From contig JAFEEK010000238.1 in NCBI GenBank assembly GCA_018241165.1, positions 1 through 8,250 of the forward strand: a stretch of DNA of 8,250 bases, given 5' to 3'. Positions 1-6,632 of this stretch are shown here, in pieces. The notes under the pieces are model-generated. The model was not told where the DNA came from. It searched no databases and saw nothing but the letters and a program-made list of their open reading frames with translations. This DNA comes from Pseudomonadota bacterium. GTDB taxonomy: Bacteria > Pseudomonadota > Gammaproteobacteria > Xanthomonadales > Rhodanobacteraceae. Position 1 is the first letter of the stretch; each line of letters begins with the position of its first letter. The position numbers and the translations under genes are program-made.

Positions 1-863
1 AACTCGATCGCCGCCTGCTCGCCGCGCGCGTCAAGCAACTCGAAGCGCGATTGGTAAAGGTGCAGACCCAGCGCAGCACGGCGCGGCGCGCGCCCGAGCG
101 CAACGCACTGCCGCTGGTGTCGCTGGTCGGCTACACGAACGCCGGCAAATCGACCCTGTTCAATGCGCTGACCGGCGCCGGCGTGTACGCGGCGGACCAA
201 CTGTTCGCCACGCTCGATCCGACCTTGCGCCGCATCGATGGCCTGAATTGCGGGCCGTTCGTACTCGCCGATACGGTCGGGTTCATCCGCGACCTGCCGC
301 ACGATCTCGTCGCCGCATTCAAGTCCACGCTCGCCGAAACCCGCGACGCGGACCTGCTGCTGCATGTCGTGGATTGCGCCGATACCGAGCGCGACCGGCG
401 CATCGCCGAAGTCGAGCGCGTGCTTGCGGAGATCGGTGCGCAGGACGTGCCGCAGATCCTCGTGTTCAACAAGCTGGACAGATTGGCGAACGGCGATGGC
501 ATGCCCGAGCCGCACGCGGAAATGCTCGACGGCGGCAGGACTCCGCGCGTGTGGGTTTCAGCCACGCGTGCACTCGGACTGGATTTGCTGCGCGACACCA
601 TTGCGCGATCGCTGCAGGGCGAGCGCGTGCATCGCTGGCTGCATGTGCCGATGGATGCCGGGCGCCTGCGCGCGCGCCTGTTCGCGCAGGGACTGGTCGC
701 AAACGAGCGTCACGGCGACGATGGCTGGGACATCGAGATCGACGCGCCGCGCGCCTTGCTTGAATCCCTGTATGGTTTGCCCGGCGGCGATGGCGATTGG
801 TTGCGCACACAGCTTGCCGCTGCGCGGGCGGCTTCCTACAATCCTCCGACAGTAGCGGTTTGA
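1..863 (+). CDS. hflX: GTPase HflX, C-terminal part (5' end outside window)
   Basis: Ribosome-associated GTPase of the HflX family, known to bind and split stalled or heat-stressed ribosomes in the cytoplasm. The frame is open from base 3, and the first residues (LDRRLLAARVKQLEARL) match the end of the HflX N-terminal domain and its helical linker, so the start lies upstream; about 150-170 residues are missing compared with E. coli HflX. The G domain is complete: P-loop GYTNAGKS at 129-152, switch region YAADQLFATLDPTLR, the family-typical DTVGFIRDLPHDLVAAF with DTVG at 270-281, NKLD at 468-479, and a G5-like VSAT. A short C-terminal domain follows, ending at TGA 861-863. A TTG at 51 is an internal codon, not the start. 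hflK starts 7 bases downstream, as in the conserved hflX-hflK-hflC order, which suggests one operon. Identification is very secure. Confidence 0.97.
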   Translation, partial: LDRRLLAARVKQLEARLVKVQTQRSTARRAPERNALPLVSLVGYTNAGKSTLFNALTGAGVYAADQLFATLDPTLRRIDGLNCGPFVLADTVGFIRDLPHDLVAAFKSTLAETRDADLLLHVVDCADTERDRRIAEVERVLAEIGAQDVPQILVFNKLDRLANGDGMPEPHAEMLDGGRTPRVWVSATRALGLDLLRDTIARSLQGERVHRWLHVPMDAGRLRARLFAQGLVANERHGDDGWDIEIDAPRALLESLYGLPGGDGDWLRTQLAAARAASYNPPTVAV

Positions 864-870
864 GACGATC

Positions 871-1968
871 ATGGCCTGGAATGAACCCGGAAACGGTGGC
901 GGCAAACGCGATCCCTGGCAGGGCAAGTCGCAACCGCCGGATATCGATGCCTTGCTCAAGCGCTTGCGCGACCGCTTCAACCGCCTGTTCCGCGGTGGCG
1001 GTGGTGGTACTGGCATCGGCGGAAGTTCCGGCGGCATCGCCCTGATCGTGCTCGCCTTCGTGGTCGGCTGGCTGGCGCTGGATTCGTGGACGGTTATCGA
1101 CGCGCGCCAGATTGGCGTTGTGCTGCGCTTCGGCCAGTTCAATCGCGTGATGACCAGCGGTCTGAACCTGAAGTGGCCTGCGCCGGTCGAGCGCGTGATC
1201 CGCGTCGATGCGACCACGGTCAAGCAGGTTTCCGACGAAGTGCGCATGCTCACCCGCGACGAAAACATCGTGCTGATCGATTTCAACGTGCAGTATCAGG
1301 TCACGGACGCGAAGAAATACCTGTTCGACGCGAACCAGCCGGACGAAACGCTCAAGCAGGCTGCGGAAAGCGCGGTGCGCCAGGTGATCGGGCGCAGCGC
1401 GATGGACACGATCCTTTCCGGACATGGCTCGGAACTGGTCGGCGAGACGAAGAAGCTGTTGCAGTCCACGCTGGACAGTTACGGTCTGGGACTGCTAGTG
1501 ACCGAAATCAACTTCCAGAAGATCCTGCCGCCGCCGGAAGTGAAAGAAGCCTTCGACGATGCCAACAACGCCGGCAACAACCAGCAGCAGTTCGTCAACG
1601 AAGCGCAAGGTTACGCGGCCAAGGTCGTGCCGCTGGCGCGCGGCGAAGCGGCGCGCATCCGCGCTGCCGCGGAAGGCTACAAGGCCGCGCAGATCGCCAC
1701 CGCGACCGGCGATGCGCAACGCTTCTCGCTGATGGACGCGCAGTACAAGGCGGCGCCCGAAGTCACGCGCAAGCGCCTGTATCTGGAAACCGTGCAGAAC
1801 GTGTTGGCCGCCAATCCAAAAATCATCGATTCCAGCGGCGGCAAAAACATGCTTTACCTGCCACTGGACAAACTTGCATCCGATCTCGACTCGGCGACGG
1901 CGGCTGCCGCTGCCGCTGCATCCGGCACGAGCGACGCAAAGAAGGCAGGCAAGGAGAACAGCCAATGA
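871..1968 (+). CDS. hflK: FtsH protease activity modulator HflK
   Basis: Subunit of the HflK-HflC complex, an inner-membrane SPFH (stomatin/prohibitin/flotillin) assembly that surrounds the FtsH AAA protease and modulates its activity on membrane proteins. The 365-residue protein opens with a Gly/Pro-rich cytoplasmic tail (MAWNEPGNGGG, DPW motif), then a Gly-rich stretch (41-55), one membrane segment at about 55-72, and the SPFH domain from about residue 74 (IDARQIGVVLRFGQF). The motif PPPEVKEAFDDANNA and a following Ala/Glu-rich helical region are typical of HflK. The C-terminus carries an Ala run (TAAAAAAAS) and a charged tail. ATG 871 is chosen because it gives the standard HflK N-terminus and lies just after the hflX stop; only a weak purine-rich stretch (GAGACGA) precedes it. 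The stop TGA overlaps the hflC start as ATGA, implying translational coupling. Length is slightly below that of E. coli HflK (419). Confidence 0.97.
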   Translation: MAWNEPGNGGGKRDPWQGKSQPPDIDALLKRLRDRFNRLFRGGGGGTGIGGSSGGIALIVLAFVVGWLALDSWTVIDARQIGVVLRFGQFNRVMTSGLNLKWPAPVERVIRVDATTVKQVSDEVRMLTRDENIVLIDFNVQYQVTDAKKYLFDANQPDETLKQAAESAVRQVIGRSAMDTILSGHGSELVGETKKLLQSTLDSYGLGLLVTEINFQKILPPPEVKEAFDDANNAGNNQQQFVNEAQGYAAKVVPLARGEAARIRAAAEGYKAAQIATATGDAQRFSLMDAQYKAAPEVTRKRLYLETVQNVLAANPKIIDSSGGKNMLYLPLDKLASDLDSATAAAAAAASGTSDAKKAGKENSQ

Positions 1969-2855
1969 AATTGCTGACTCCCGTCATCGCCCTGCTGCTC
2001 GTCGGGCTGATCGCCAACAGCGCTTTCGTCGTGCCCGAGGGCCAAAGTGCGCTGGTCCTGCAATTCGGCCGCATTGTCGGCAGCGGCAGCGCTGCCGCCG
2101 AATACGCGCCCGGCCTGCATTACAAACTGCCGTTGATCCAGCAGGTGGTGCGTTACGACCGCCGCATCCTCAACCTGGAAGCGCAGCCCGAGCGTTATTT
2201 CACGACCGAGAAAAAGGCGGTCAATGTCGATTTCTACGTGAAATGGCGGATCGCCGATCCGGCGGCGTATTACCGTTCGTTCGGCGCGGATCCGAACCAG
2301 ACCCTGGCGAACCAGCGCCTGGCGCCGATCATCAAGGACGCGCTGCGCTTCGAATTCACCGCGCGCACGTTGAACGATCTCATCGCCAGCGCGCGATCGG
2401 ACATCACCGAACATGTGCGCGAGCAGGCCAACCAGGCCACCCAGGACAAGCTCGGCATCCACGTCGTCGACGTGCGCATCAAGCGCATCGAATTCCCGGA
2501 CGAAGTACTCGCCTCGGTCTACAAGCGCATGAGCGCCGAGCGCAACCGGCTCGCCAACGAACAGCGCTCCAACGGTCAGGAGGAAGCGGCCAAGATCGAG
2601 GCCGATGCCGATCGCCAGGTGCAGGTGATCAAGGCCGAAGCCGAGCGCGATGCGCAGGAAGCGCGCGGCCAGGGCGATGCCAAGGCCGCGGAAATCTACG
2701 CCGCCGCGTATGGCAAGGACGCGGATTTCTACGCGTTCTACCGCAGCCTGCAGGCCTACCGCGATGCGTTCAAGAACGGCAGCGTCATTCTGGTCGATCC
2801 GAAATCCGAGTTCATGCGCTACTTCGACGCGAGCAAGGGCGAAGGCGGCAAATAG
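1965..2855 (+). CDS. hflC: Protease modulator HflC
   Basis: Partner of HflK in the inner-membrane complex that regulates FtsH. The 296-residue protein has an N-terminal signal-anchor (about residues 3-22, LLTPVIALLLVGLIANSAFV), then the SPFH domain starting at VVPEGQSALVLQFG. Typical HflC motifs follow: APGLHYKLPLIQQV, RYFTTEKKAV, VDFYVKWRIAD, and DVRIKRIEFPDEV. After these comes a long charged coiled-coil helix (RMSAERNRLANEQRSNGQEE...AEAERDAQEARGQGDA) and the conserved FYRSLQAYRDAF C-terminal block. It starts at ATG 1965 inside the hflK stop (ATGA) with a good Shine-Dalgarno AAGGAG at 1951-1956, eight bases upstream. It ends at TAG 2853-2855, and a DUF2065 gene begins five bases later. Length matches the family's usual size of just under 300-335 residues. 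Confidence 0.97.
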   Translation: MKLLTPVIALLLVGLIANSAFVVPEGQSALVLQFGRIVGSGSAAAEYAPGLHYKLPLIQQVVRYDRRILNLEAQPERYFTTEKKAVNVDFYVKWRIADPAAYYRSFGADPNQTLANQRLAPIIKDALRFEFTARTLNDLIASARSDITEHVREQANQATQDKLGIHVVDVRIKRIEFPDEVLASVYKRMSAERNRLANEQRSNGQEEAAKIEADADRQVQVIKAEAERDAQEARGQGDAKAAEIYAAAYGKDADFYAFYRSLQAYRDAFKNGSVILVDPKSEFMRYFDASKGEGGK

Positions 2856-2860
2856 ACACC

Positions 2861-3046
2861 GTGCCGCACGCCTTCGCCGCCGCGCTGTGCCTGGTGCTGG
2901 TGCTCGAAGGCCTGTTTTTGTTCGCCGCGCCGCAGGCATGGCAGCGCATGGCCGAGCAGATGCGCCAGCTCGATCCGCGCCGGTTGCGCCTGATTGGCGG
3001 GGCGATGGTCGCCGTCGGTTTGCTGGCGCTGCGGTTCATTGCCTGA
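2861..3046 (+). CDS. DUF2065 (YjeT-like) small inner-membrane protein
   Basis: Small 61-residue membrane protein of the DUF2065/YjeT family, function unknown. GTG 2861 starts five bases after the hflC stop, and the protein has two hydrophobic helices (about residues 4-24 and 46-60) separated by a basic, amphipathic loop. The first helix carries the family signature LVLVLEGLFLFAAPQAW, which matches the E. coli YjeT pattern LVLVLEG...P.AW as I remember it, and the second half contains RRLRLIGGAMVAVGL, corresponding to YjeT's LRRFGGGLVVAG. Its place directly after hflC is the same as in many gammaproteobacteria and supports the call. No clear Shine-Dalgarno is visible, so translation probably depends on ribosomes finishing hflC. 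An in-frame reading from further upstream exists only as a shadow of hflC. TGA at 3044-3046 ends it. Confidence 0.88.
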   Translation: MPHAFAAALCLVLVLEGLFLFAAPQAWQRMAEQMRQLDPRRLRLIGGAMVAVGLLALRFIA

Positions 3047-3075
3047 ACCGCCGCTGTGGCGCATGGCCTGCGGGC

Positions 3076-3110
3076 GACTCCGGGCAAGGCTTTTCAGGTA
3101 TCATGGCGCG
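3076..3110 (+). promoter_or_regulatory. Possible promoter of the FKBP gene
   Basis: The 118-base gap between the DUF2065 gene and the FKBP gene contains TATCAT at 3099-3104, a fair match to a sigma70 -10 box, in one of the few AT-richer stretches of the gap (TTTTCAGGTATCAT). No convincing -35 hexamer lies 16-18 bases upstream. A start near 3111 would give a 5' leader of about 54 bases before ATG 3165. The gap and the strong ribosome binding site suggest the gene can be transcribed apart from hflKC, but the box itself is weak evidence. Confidence 0.3.
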
Positions 3111-3154
3111 CCTTCGCGGCGGCCGATCCCGTGCCGACGCGCTGTTTCCCTTCC

Positions 3155-3160
3155 GGAGGT
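3155..3160 (+). promoter_or_regulatory. Shine-Dalgarno site fixing the FKBP start
   Basis: GGAGGT is a near-perfect anti-16S complement four bases before ATG 3165. It shows that this ATG, which opens directly into a signal peptide, is the real start rather than the upstream in-frame GTG at 2994, which lies inside the DUF2065 gene. Confidence 0.85.
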
Positions 3161-3164
3161 TTGC

Positions 3165-3920
3165 ATGATTTTGCGTGGCATTTTCTTGGCGGCAGCAACG
3201 CTGGCCGCCGGCGCGGCATTCGCGCAGAGCAGCGGTTCCACGGCTTCGGCCAGTCAGGCGCAGGCCCAGGCGCAGCAACAGCAGACGCCGCCGGCGCCGA
3301 TCACCGCGGCCGACAAGCCGAATCTTTCGTACGCGATCGGTTACCAGATCGGCTCGGATTTCGTCGAGCGCAAGCTCGATATCGACCTGAACGCGGTGAT
3401 CCGCGCGATCCAGGACGGCTACGCCAAGCACACGCCGACCGTTTCCGAGGACAAGATGCACGACCTGCTCGGTCGCATGCAGTACCAGATGTACACCAAG
3501 GCCAAGACCGAGTTCGACAAACTGGCCTCCGAGAACAAGGCCAAGAGCGACAAGTTCCTGGCCGACAACAAGTCCAAGACCGGCATCAAGGTGTTGCCGT
3601 CCGGCGTGCAGTACCGCGTCATCGAAGAAGGCAGCGGCAGCCAGCGTCCGACCCTCAACAGCGAAGTCACCGTGCACTACCGCGGTTCGCTGATGAATGG
3701 CCTTGAGTTCGACAGTTCCTTCGCGCGCGGCGAACCGGTGCACTTCAAGGTCGGCGACGTGATCAAGGGCTGGCAGGACGTGTTGCCGCTGATGCGCGTG
3801 GGCGACCACTGGCAGATCTTCGTGCCGCCGGCGCTGGCCTACGGCGAGCGCGGCCAACCGCCGCGCATCGGCCCGAACGAGGCGCTGGTGTTCGAGCTCA
3901 AGCTCATCGCCATCAAGTGA
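3165..3920 (+). CDS. Periplasmic FKBP-type peptidyl-prolyl cis-trans isomerase (FkpA/Mip-like)
   Basis: Secreted proline isomerase/chaperone that would assist folding of envelope proteins in the periplasm. The 251-residue protein has a signal peptide (residues 1-20, cleavage likely after AFA, next residue Gln). There is no lipobox cysteine, so it should be soluble rather than a lipoprotein. Next comes a Gln/Ala-rich linker (30-46), an FKBP N-terminal dimerisation domain (about 52-135: NLSYAIGYQIGSDF, then a charged helix ending FLADNKSKTGIKVLPSGVQY), and the FKBP catalytic domain (about 147-251). Pocket residues are present: VHYRGSL with the Tyr at 172, FDSSF at 182-186, VIKGW at 199-203, and ALAYGERG with the Tyr at 226. 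It ends FELKLIAIK, typical of the fold. It follows the hflKC-DUF2065 cluster after a 118-base gap and converges with the EAL gene. FkpA and Mip are not separable from sequence alone, so no symbol is given. Confidence 0.94.
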   Translation: MILRGIFLAAATLAAGAAFAQSSGSTASASQAQAQAQQQQTPPAPITAADKPNLSYAIGYQIGSDFVERKLDIDLNAVIRAIQDGYAKHTPTVSEDKMHDLLGRMQYQMYTKAKTEFDKLASENKAKSDKFLADNKSKTGIKVLPSGVQYRVIEEGSGSQRPTLNSEVTVHYRGSLMNGLEFDSSFARGEPVHFKVGDVIKGWQDVLPLMRVGDHWQIFVPPALAYGERGQPPRIGPNEALVFELKLIAIK

Positions 3921-3959
3921 GTTCAGGATGAACTCATCCCGGCCAGTGCATGGATGCAC
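3919..3959. repeat. Pair of small perfect hairpins with GGATG near the apex
   Basis: Two inverted repeats sit just after the FKBP stop. The first is GAGTTCA/TGAACTC (3919-3925 and 3929-3935) with a three-base loop; the second is GTGCAT/ATGCAC (3946-3951 and 3954-3959) with a two-base spacer. Both read CA(T)GGATG across the centre. A 10-bp palindrome CTGGATCCAG follows at 3967-3976. The arrangement resembles short intergenic hairpin repeats that, from memory, are frequent in Xanthomonadales genomes; that family assignment is an inference. Confidence 0.5.
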
Positions 3960-3982
3960 GCCGAGCCTGGATCCAGCTTTCA

Positions 3983-4015
3983 AAAACGCCGCGCTTGTCG
4001 CGGCGTTTTCGTTTT
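3983..4015. terminator. Rho-independent terminator between convergent genes, likely bidirectional
   Basis: A perfect 11-bp stem AAAACGCCGCG/CGCGGCGTTTT (3983-3993 and 3999-4009) encloses a five-base loop CTTGT. On the plus strand it is followed by TTTTCGTTTT, ending the FKBP transcript. Because the left arm is preceded by A residues, the reverse complement also reads as a GC-rich stem followed by a T-run. It begins about six bases after the stop of the minus-strand EAL gene, so it should serve both genes. Confidence 0.9.
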
Positions 4016-5277
4016 CAGGTTGCCGAATTCGCGGCCGCAGCCTGCGCGTGAAAACGCGCGATGAAATCCACCGCCGGTTCCGGACGCCCCAGGTGATAGC
4101 CCTGGCCGAGGTCGCAACCCATGGCGGTCAGCGCATCCAGCGTCGCCGCATCCTCGATGCCTTCGGCGGTGGTGTCCAGGCCGAGGTTGTGCGCGAAGCG
4201 GATGATGGAATCGACCAGCTTCGCCATGCGCGCGTCGCGCGCAACGGCCGCCACCAGTGAACGGTCGATTTTAAGGTCCGACGCGGGGAATTTGCTCAGG
4301 TAGGTAATCGAGGCATAGCCGACGCCGAAGTCGTCGATGGCTACGCGCACGCCCTGGTCGCGCAGGCGGCGCAGTGCGTGCACGGCCGAATCCATGTCCC
4401 GCGCCAGCGCGGTTTCGGTGACTTCGGCAATGACGGTCGTCGGCGCGATTCCCCAGATCTTGAGCGCATCCAGCAGCTGCTCGGCCACGCCGCCGCGCGA
4501 CAGGGCGCGCGGCGACAGGTTGATCGCAAGCAGGAAGCCGGGCGTATTGGAAAGGGTTGATGCATGGCGCAAGGTGGAGTGGATGCTCCAGCGGGTCAGC
4601 GTGGAGATGAGCTGGTTCTGCTCGGCAAACGTCACGAAATTGTCCGGGTCGACCGGGCCGAGCGCGGGGCTGGTCCAGCGTGCCAGCGACTCGACGCCGA
4701 CCATGGACTTGCGCGCAAGCTGCCAAAATGGCTGGAAATACGTGGTCAGGCGATTGGCCGAGATGGCGTCGCGCAGGTCGTCGTAGTCGATGCGTGAAGC
4801 CGCCTTGCCGGCGTCGTGGAAGGCGTATTGATCGCCGCGCCGGTGCGCGTCGTCGGATGCCGCCTGCGCGTTGCGCCACAGCAGGTCGGCGTCGGCGCCA
4901 TCTTCCGGGAACAACGCAACGCCGATGGCCGCGCGCGACTGCCAGGGCGGCGTCGCGTCGGCGACCGTGTGCGGCTGTTCGAAAACCGCGGCGAGCTTGG
5001 CGATCGCGAGCAGTACATGATTGCGGTTGTGCAGTCCCGGCAGCACTGCGATGAAGGTCTCGTCGCCGGATTGCACGACCGTGTCCAGCGGACGCAGCGA
5101 GGCGGCAATCAGGTTGCGCATGCAGGTTTCCGCGGCTTCGCCGCTCGCGCTGCCGAAGCGCAGGGCGATCAGGCGCAGGTCCAGGATGCGGATCGCCATC
5201 ACGGCGAAGCCGCCGCTGGCGGCATTGGCCTCGACCTGGCGTGCGATCGCGGCCTGGATCGTGGCGCTGTTCAACAT
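4015..5277 (-). CDS. EAL-domain cyclic-di-GMP phosphodiesterase with degenerate GGDEF domain
   Basis: Cytoplasmic enzyme predicted to hydrolyse cyclic-di-GMP to pGpG. In the 420-residue protein, residues about 20-155 form a GGDEF-like domain in which the signature reads SGDET (70-74) instead of GGDEF, so cyclase activity is not expected. Residues about 165-412 form the EAL domain. Its catalytic set looks intact: E196 in VGVESLARW (ESL replaces EAL but keeps the Glu), N253 in INLSP, E285 in AEVTE, DD at 315-316 in IDDFGVGY, K336 in LKID, E372 in AEGIED, and Q392 in GQGYHLGRP. No membrane segment, signal peptide or sensory PAS/REC domain is seen, so the degenerate GGDEF part may act as the regulatory module. 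The ATG lies 16 bases after the HD-GYP stop, with no good Shine-Dalgarno, suggesting it is expressed as the second gene of that operon. A terminator lies just past its stop. Confidence 0.93.
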   Translation of the reverse strand: MLNSATIQAAIARQVEANAASGGFAVMAIRILDLRLIALRFGSASGEAAETCMRNLIAASLRPLDTVVQSGDETFIAVLPGLHNRNHVLLAIAKLAAVFEQPHTVADATPPWQSRAAIGVALFPEDGADADLLWRNAQAASDDAHRRGDQYAFHDAGKAASRIDYDDLRDAISANRLTTYFQPFWQLARKSMVGVESLARWTSPALGPVDPDNFVTFAEQNQLISTLTRWSIHSTLRHASTLSNTPGFLLAINLSPRALSRGGVAEQLLDALKIWGIAPTTVIAEVTETALARDMDSAVHALRRLRDQGVRVAIDDFGVGYASITYLSKFPASDLKIDRSLVAAVARDARMAKLVDSIIRFAHNLGLDTTAEGIEDAATLDALTAMGCDLGQGYHLGRPEPAVDFIARFHAQAAAANSAT

Positions 5278-5293
5278 GACCGGGCGGCAGGAT

Positions 5294-6520
5294 TCATGCT
5301 GCGCTGAGGAAACCCGACGTGTCGATGTCGTACTCGTCGATGGCGAGCGCGCGCTGGATTTCGATGCGATCGCCGTCGCCGGACTGGTTCAACAAGTCGA
5401 GCACCCGGAATTTCTCGAGCGGCTGCTTGTCGGGGTTGCTGATCACCAGCACCGACGGGCGCAGGCGGCGCACCTGGTTTTGTTCCATCACCACGGCGAC
5501 TTCGCCGCTGCTCAATTCGACGCGCGATCCGGTCGGGTAGACGCCAAGGCAGACCTGGAACTGCTCGACCAGTTCGGCCTGGTACAAGGTGTCGCGGCCA
5601 CGGTAGATTTCCTGCAAGGCCTTGTGGCGCGGGACGGCCTTGCGATGCGGGCGGGTGCTGCACAGCGCATCGTAGGAATCGATGATGGCGAGCATGCGCC
5701 CGGCCATCGGAATGGTGTTGCCGGCCAGATGCCCGGGATAGCCGCTGCCATCGTAGCGTTCGTGATGGGTGCGCACCGCGTCGAGCACGTCCGGGTCGTT
5801 GATGCCGCCCGAGGCGACGATGTCCACGCCCAGCTCGACATGCGTGTGCATCAGGTCGATTTCTTTCGAACGCAATGGGCCGGGTTGGCGCAGCAGCTTT
5901 TCCGGCAATCGCGTCTTGCCGATGTCCATGAGCAGGCCGCCGGTGGCCAGGCTAAGGATGGTGTCTTCGGGCAGGCCCAAGTGGCGGCCGAATGCAGCCG
6001 CGAGCGCGCCGCAACTGATCGCATGGCTGTACGAGTAGTTGTCGTGCTTGCGCAGGCCTTCCAGGAACAGGAACGCGTCCGAACTGCGCAACACGCTGGC
6101 GACCAGCGGGCGCACCACCTGTTCGACATATTCGACGGAAAGGTCGCGGCCGCTGCTGACGTCGTCGTAGATGCGGTCGAGCAGTTCGCTGGTTGCCAGC
6201 AACGCCGCGCGCGCACGCGGCATCTCGTCGGTGACGTTGACCTTGTCGACGTAGACGGCGCTGCGCTTGAATGCCTCTGCGCGACGATCGCTGCGCGCCA
6301 GGGTCAACAAGCGGCGGCGTCCGCCCGGCATTTCGCGACGGCGGTCGATGAACACGAATTTGCACAGTTCGCGCAGGGTGCGTACGTCGTCTTCCGTGCG
6401 CACCTCGATGCCCTGCAACGGGAATCCGGTTTCTTCCCAGGGCCGATCGAGCCCGCACACGAACATGCCGACGGCAAGGTCGACCGTATCGATGCGGACT
6501 TGTTCGAGTTCGGTGGTCAC
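5294..6520 (-). CDS. DUF3391/HD-GYP domain protein (c-di-GMP phosphodiesterase family, altered HD motif)
   Basis: The 408-residue protein starts with a DUF3391 domain (about 5-95, VGMFVCGLDRPWEETGFPLQG), followed by an HD-GYP domain (about 145-325) and a small C-terminal beta-rich region (about 328-375, YPTGSRVELSSGEVAVV). HD-GYP enzymes degrade cyclic-di-GMP using a bi- or trinuclear metal site. Seen here: H166 (YSYSHAIS), D199 and K202 (DIGK), H227 (MHTH), H252-H253 (THHERYDGSGYP, with the GYP motif intact), and D281 (DSYDAL). The HD motif itself reads LLMDIGK, so the metal-binding His is Met198, and the residue four before H166 is Tyr rather than Glu. Activity is therefore uncertain. GTG 6520 is preferred because it places the DUF3391 motif at the usual distance from the N-terminus; the longer reading from 6682 would cross the likely promoter and the preceding gene's stop. 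The EAL gene follows 16 bases downstream. Confidence 0.9.
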   Translation of the reverse strand: MTTELEQVRIDTVDLAVGMFVCGLDRPWEETGFPLQGIEVRTEDDVRTLRELCKFVFIDRRREMPGGRRRLLTLARSDRRAEAFKRSAVYVDKVNVTDEMPRARAALLATSELLDRIYDDVSSGRDLSVEYVEQVVRPLVASVLRSSDAFLFLEGLRKHDNYSYSHAISCGALAAAFGRHLGLPEDTILSLATGGLLMDIGKTRLPEKLLRQPGPLRSKEIDLMHTHVELGVDIVASGGINDPDVLDAVRTHHERYDGSGYPGHLAGNTIPMAGRMLAIIDSYDALCSTRPHRKAVPRHKALQEIYRGRDTLYQAELVEQFQVCLGVYPTGSRVELSSGEVAVVMEQNQVRRLRPSVLVISNPDKQPLEKFRVLDLLNQSGDGDRIEIQRALAIDEYDIDTSGFLSAA

Positions 6521-6554
6521 ACGGCCCCTGACGCCACCCAGTTTCCGAGCGGGA

Positions 6555-6583
6555 AGTCTAGTCTTCTTTTCGCCCAGCGCCAA
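6555..6583 (-). promoter_or_regulatory. Candidate sigma70 promoter for the HD-GYP/EAL operon
   Basis: On the minus strand, TTGGCG (6578-6583, -35) and TAGACT (6555-6560, -10) are separated by exactly 17 bases; each hexamer matches four of six consensus positions. Transcription would start near 6548, giving a leader of about 28 bases before GTG 6520. The position, in the 112-base gap after the upstream gene, is what would be expected. The hexamers are imperfect, so this is tentative. Confidence 0.42.
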
Positions 6584-6632
6584 TCCGGATACGCCGACGG
6601 CTGACGGATCGGGCCGCCTGTGCGTCAGACCG

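Noticed and set aside
1854..2939. Minus-strand open frame of 361 codons opposite hflC
   Set aside because: Antisense shadow of hflC; the plus strand encodes a full SPFH-domain protein with a good ribosome binding site.
2994..3164. Upstream in-frame start for the FKBP protein
   Set aside because: It lies within the DUF2065 gene; ATG 3165 has a strong ribosome binding site and opens directly into a signal peptide.
3036..3983. Minus-strand open frame of 315 codons opposite the FKBP gene
   Set aside because: Antisense shadow; it also starts inside the terminator stem and has no domain signature.
5021..6604. Plus-strand open frame of 527 codons opposite the HD-GYP and EAL genes
   Set aside because: It is an antisense shadow typical of high-GC DNA. 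The minus strand carries all HD-GYP and EAL motifs in order, while this frame is low-complexity and Ala/Arg/Val/Asp-rich with no recognisable domain.
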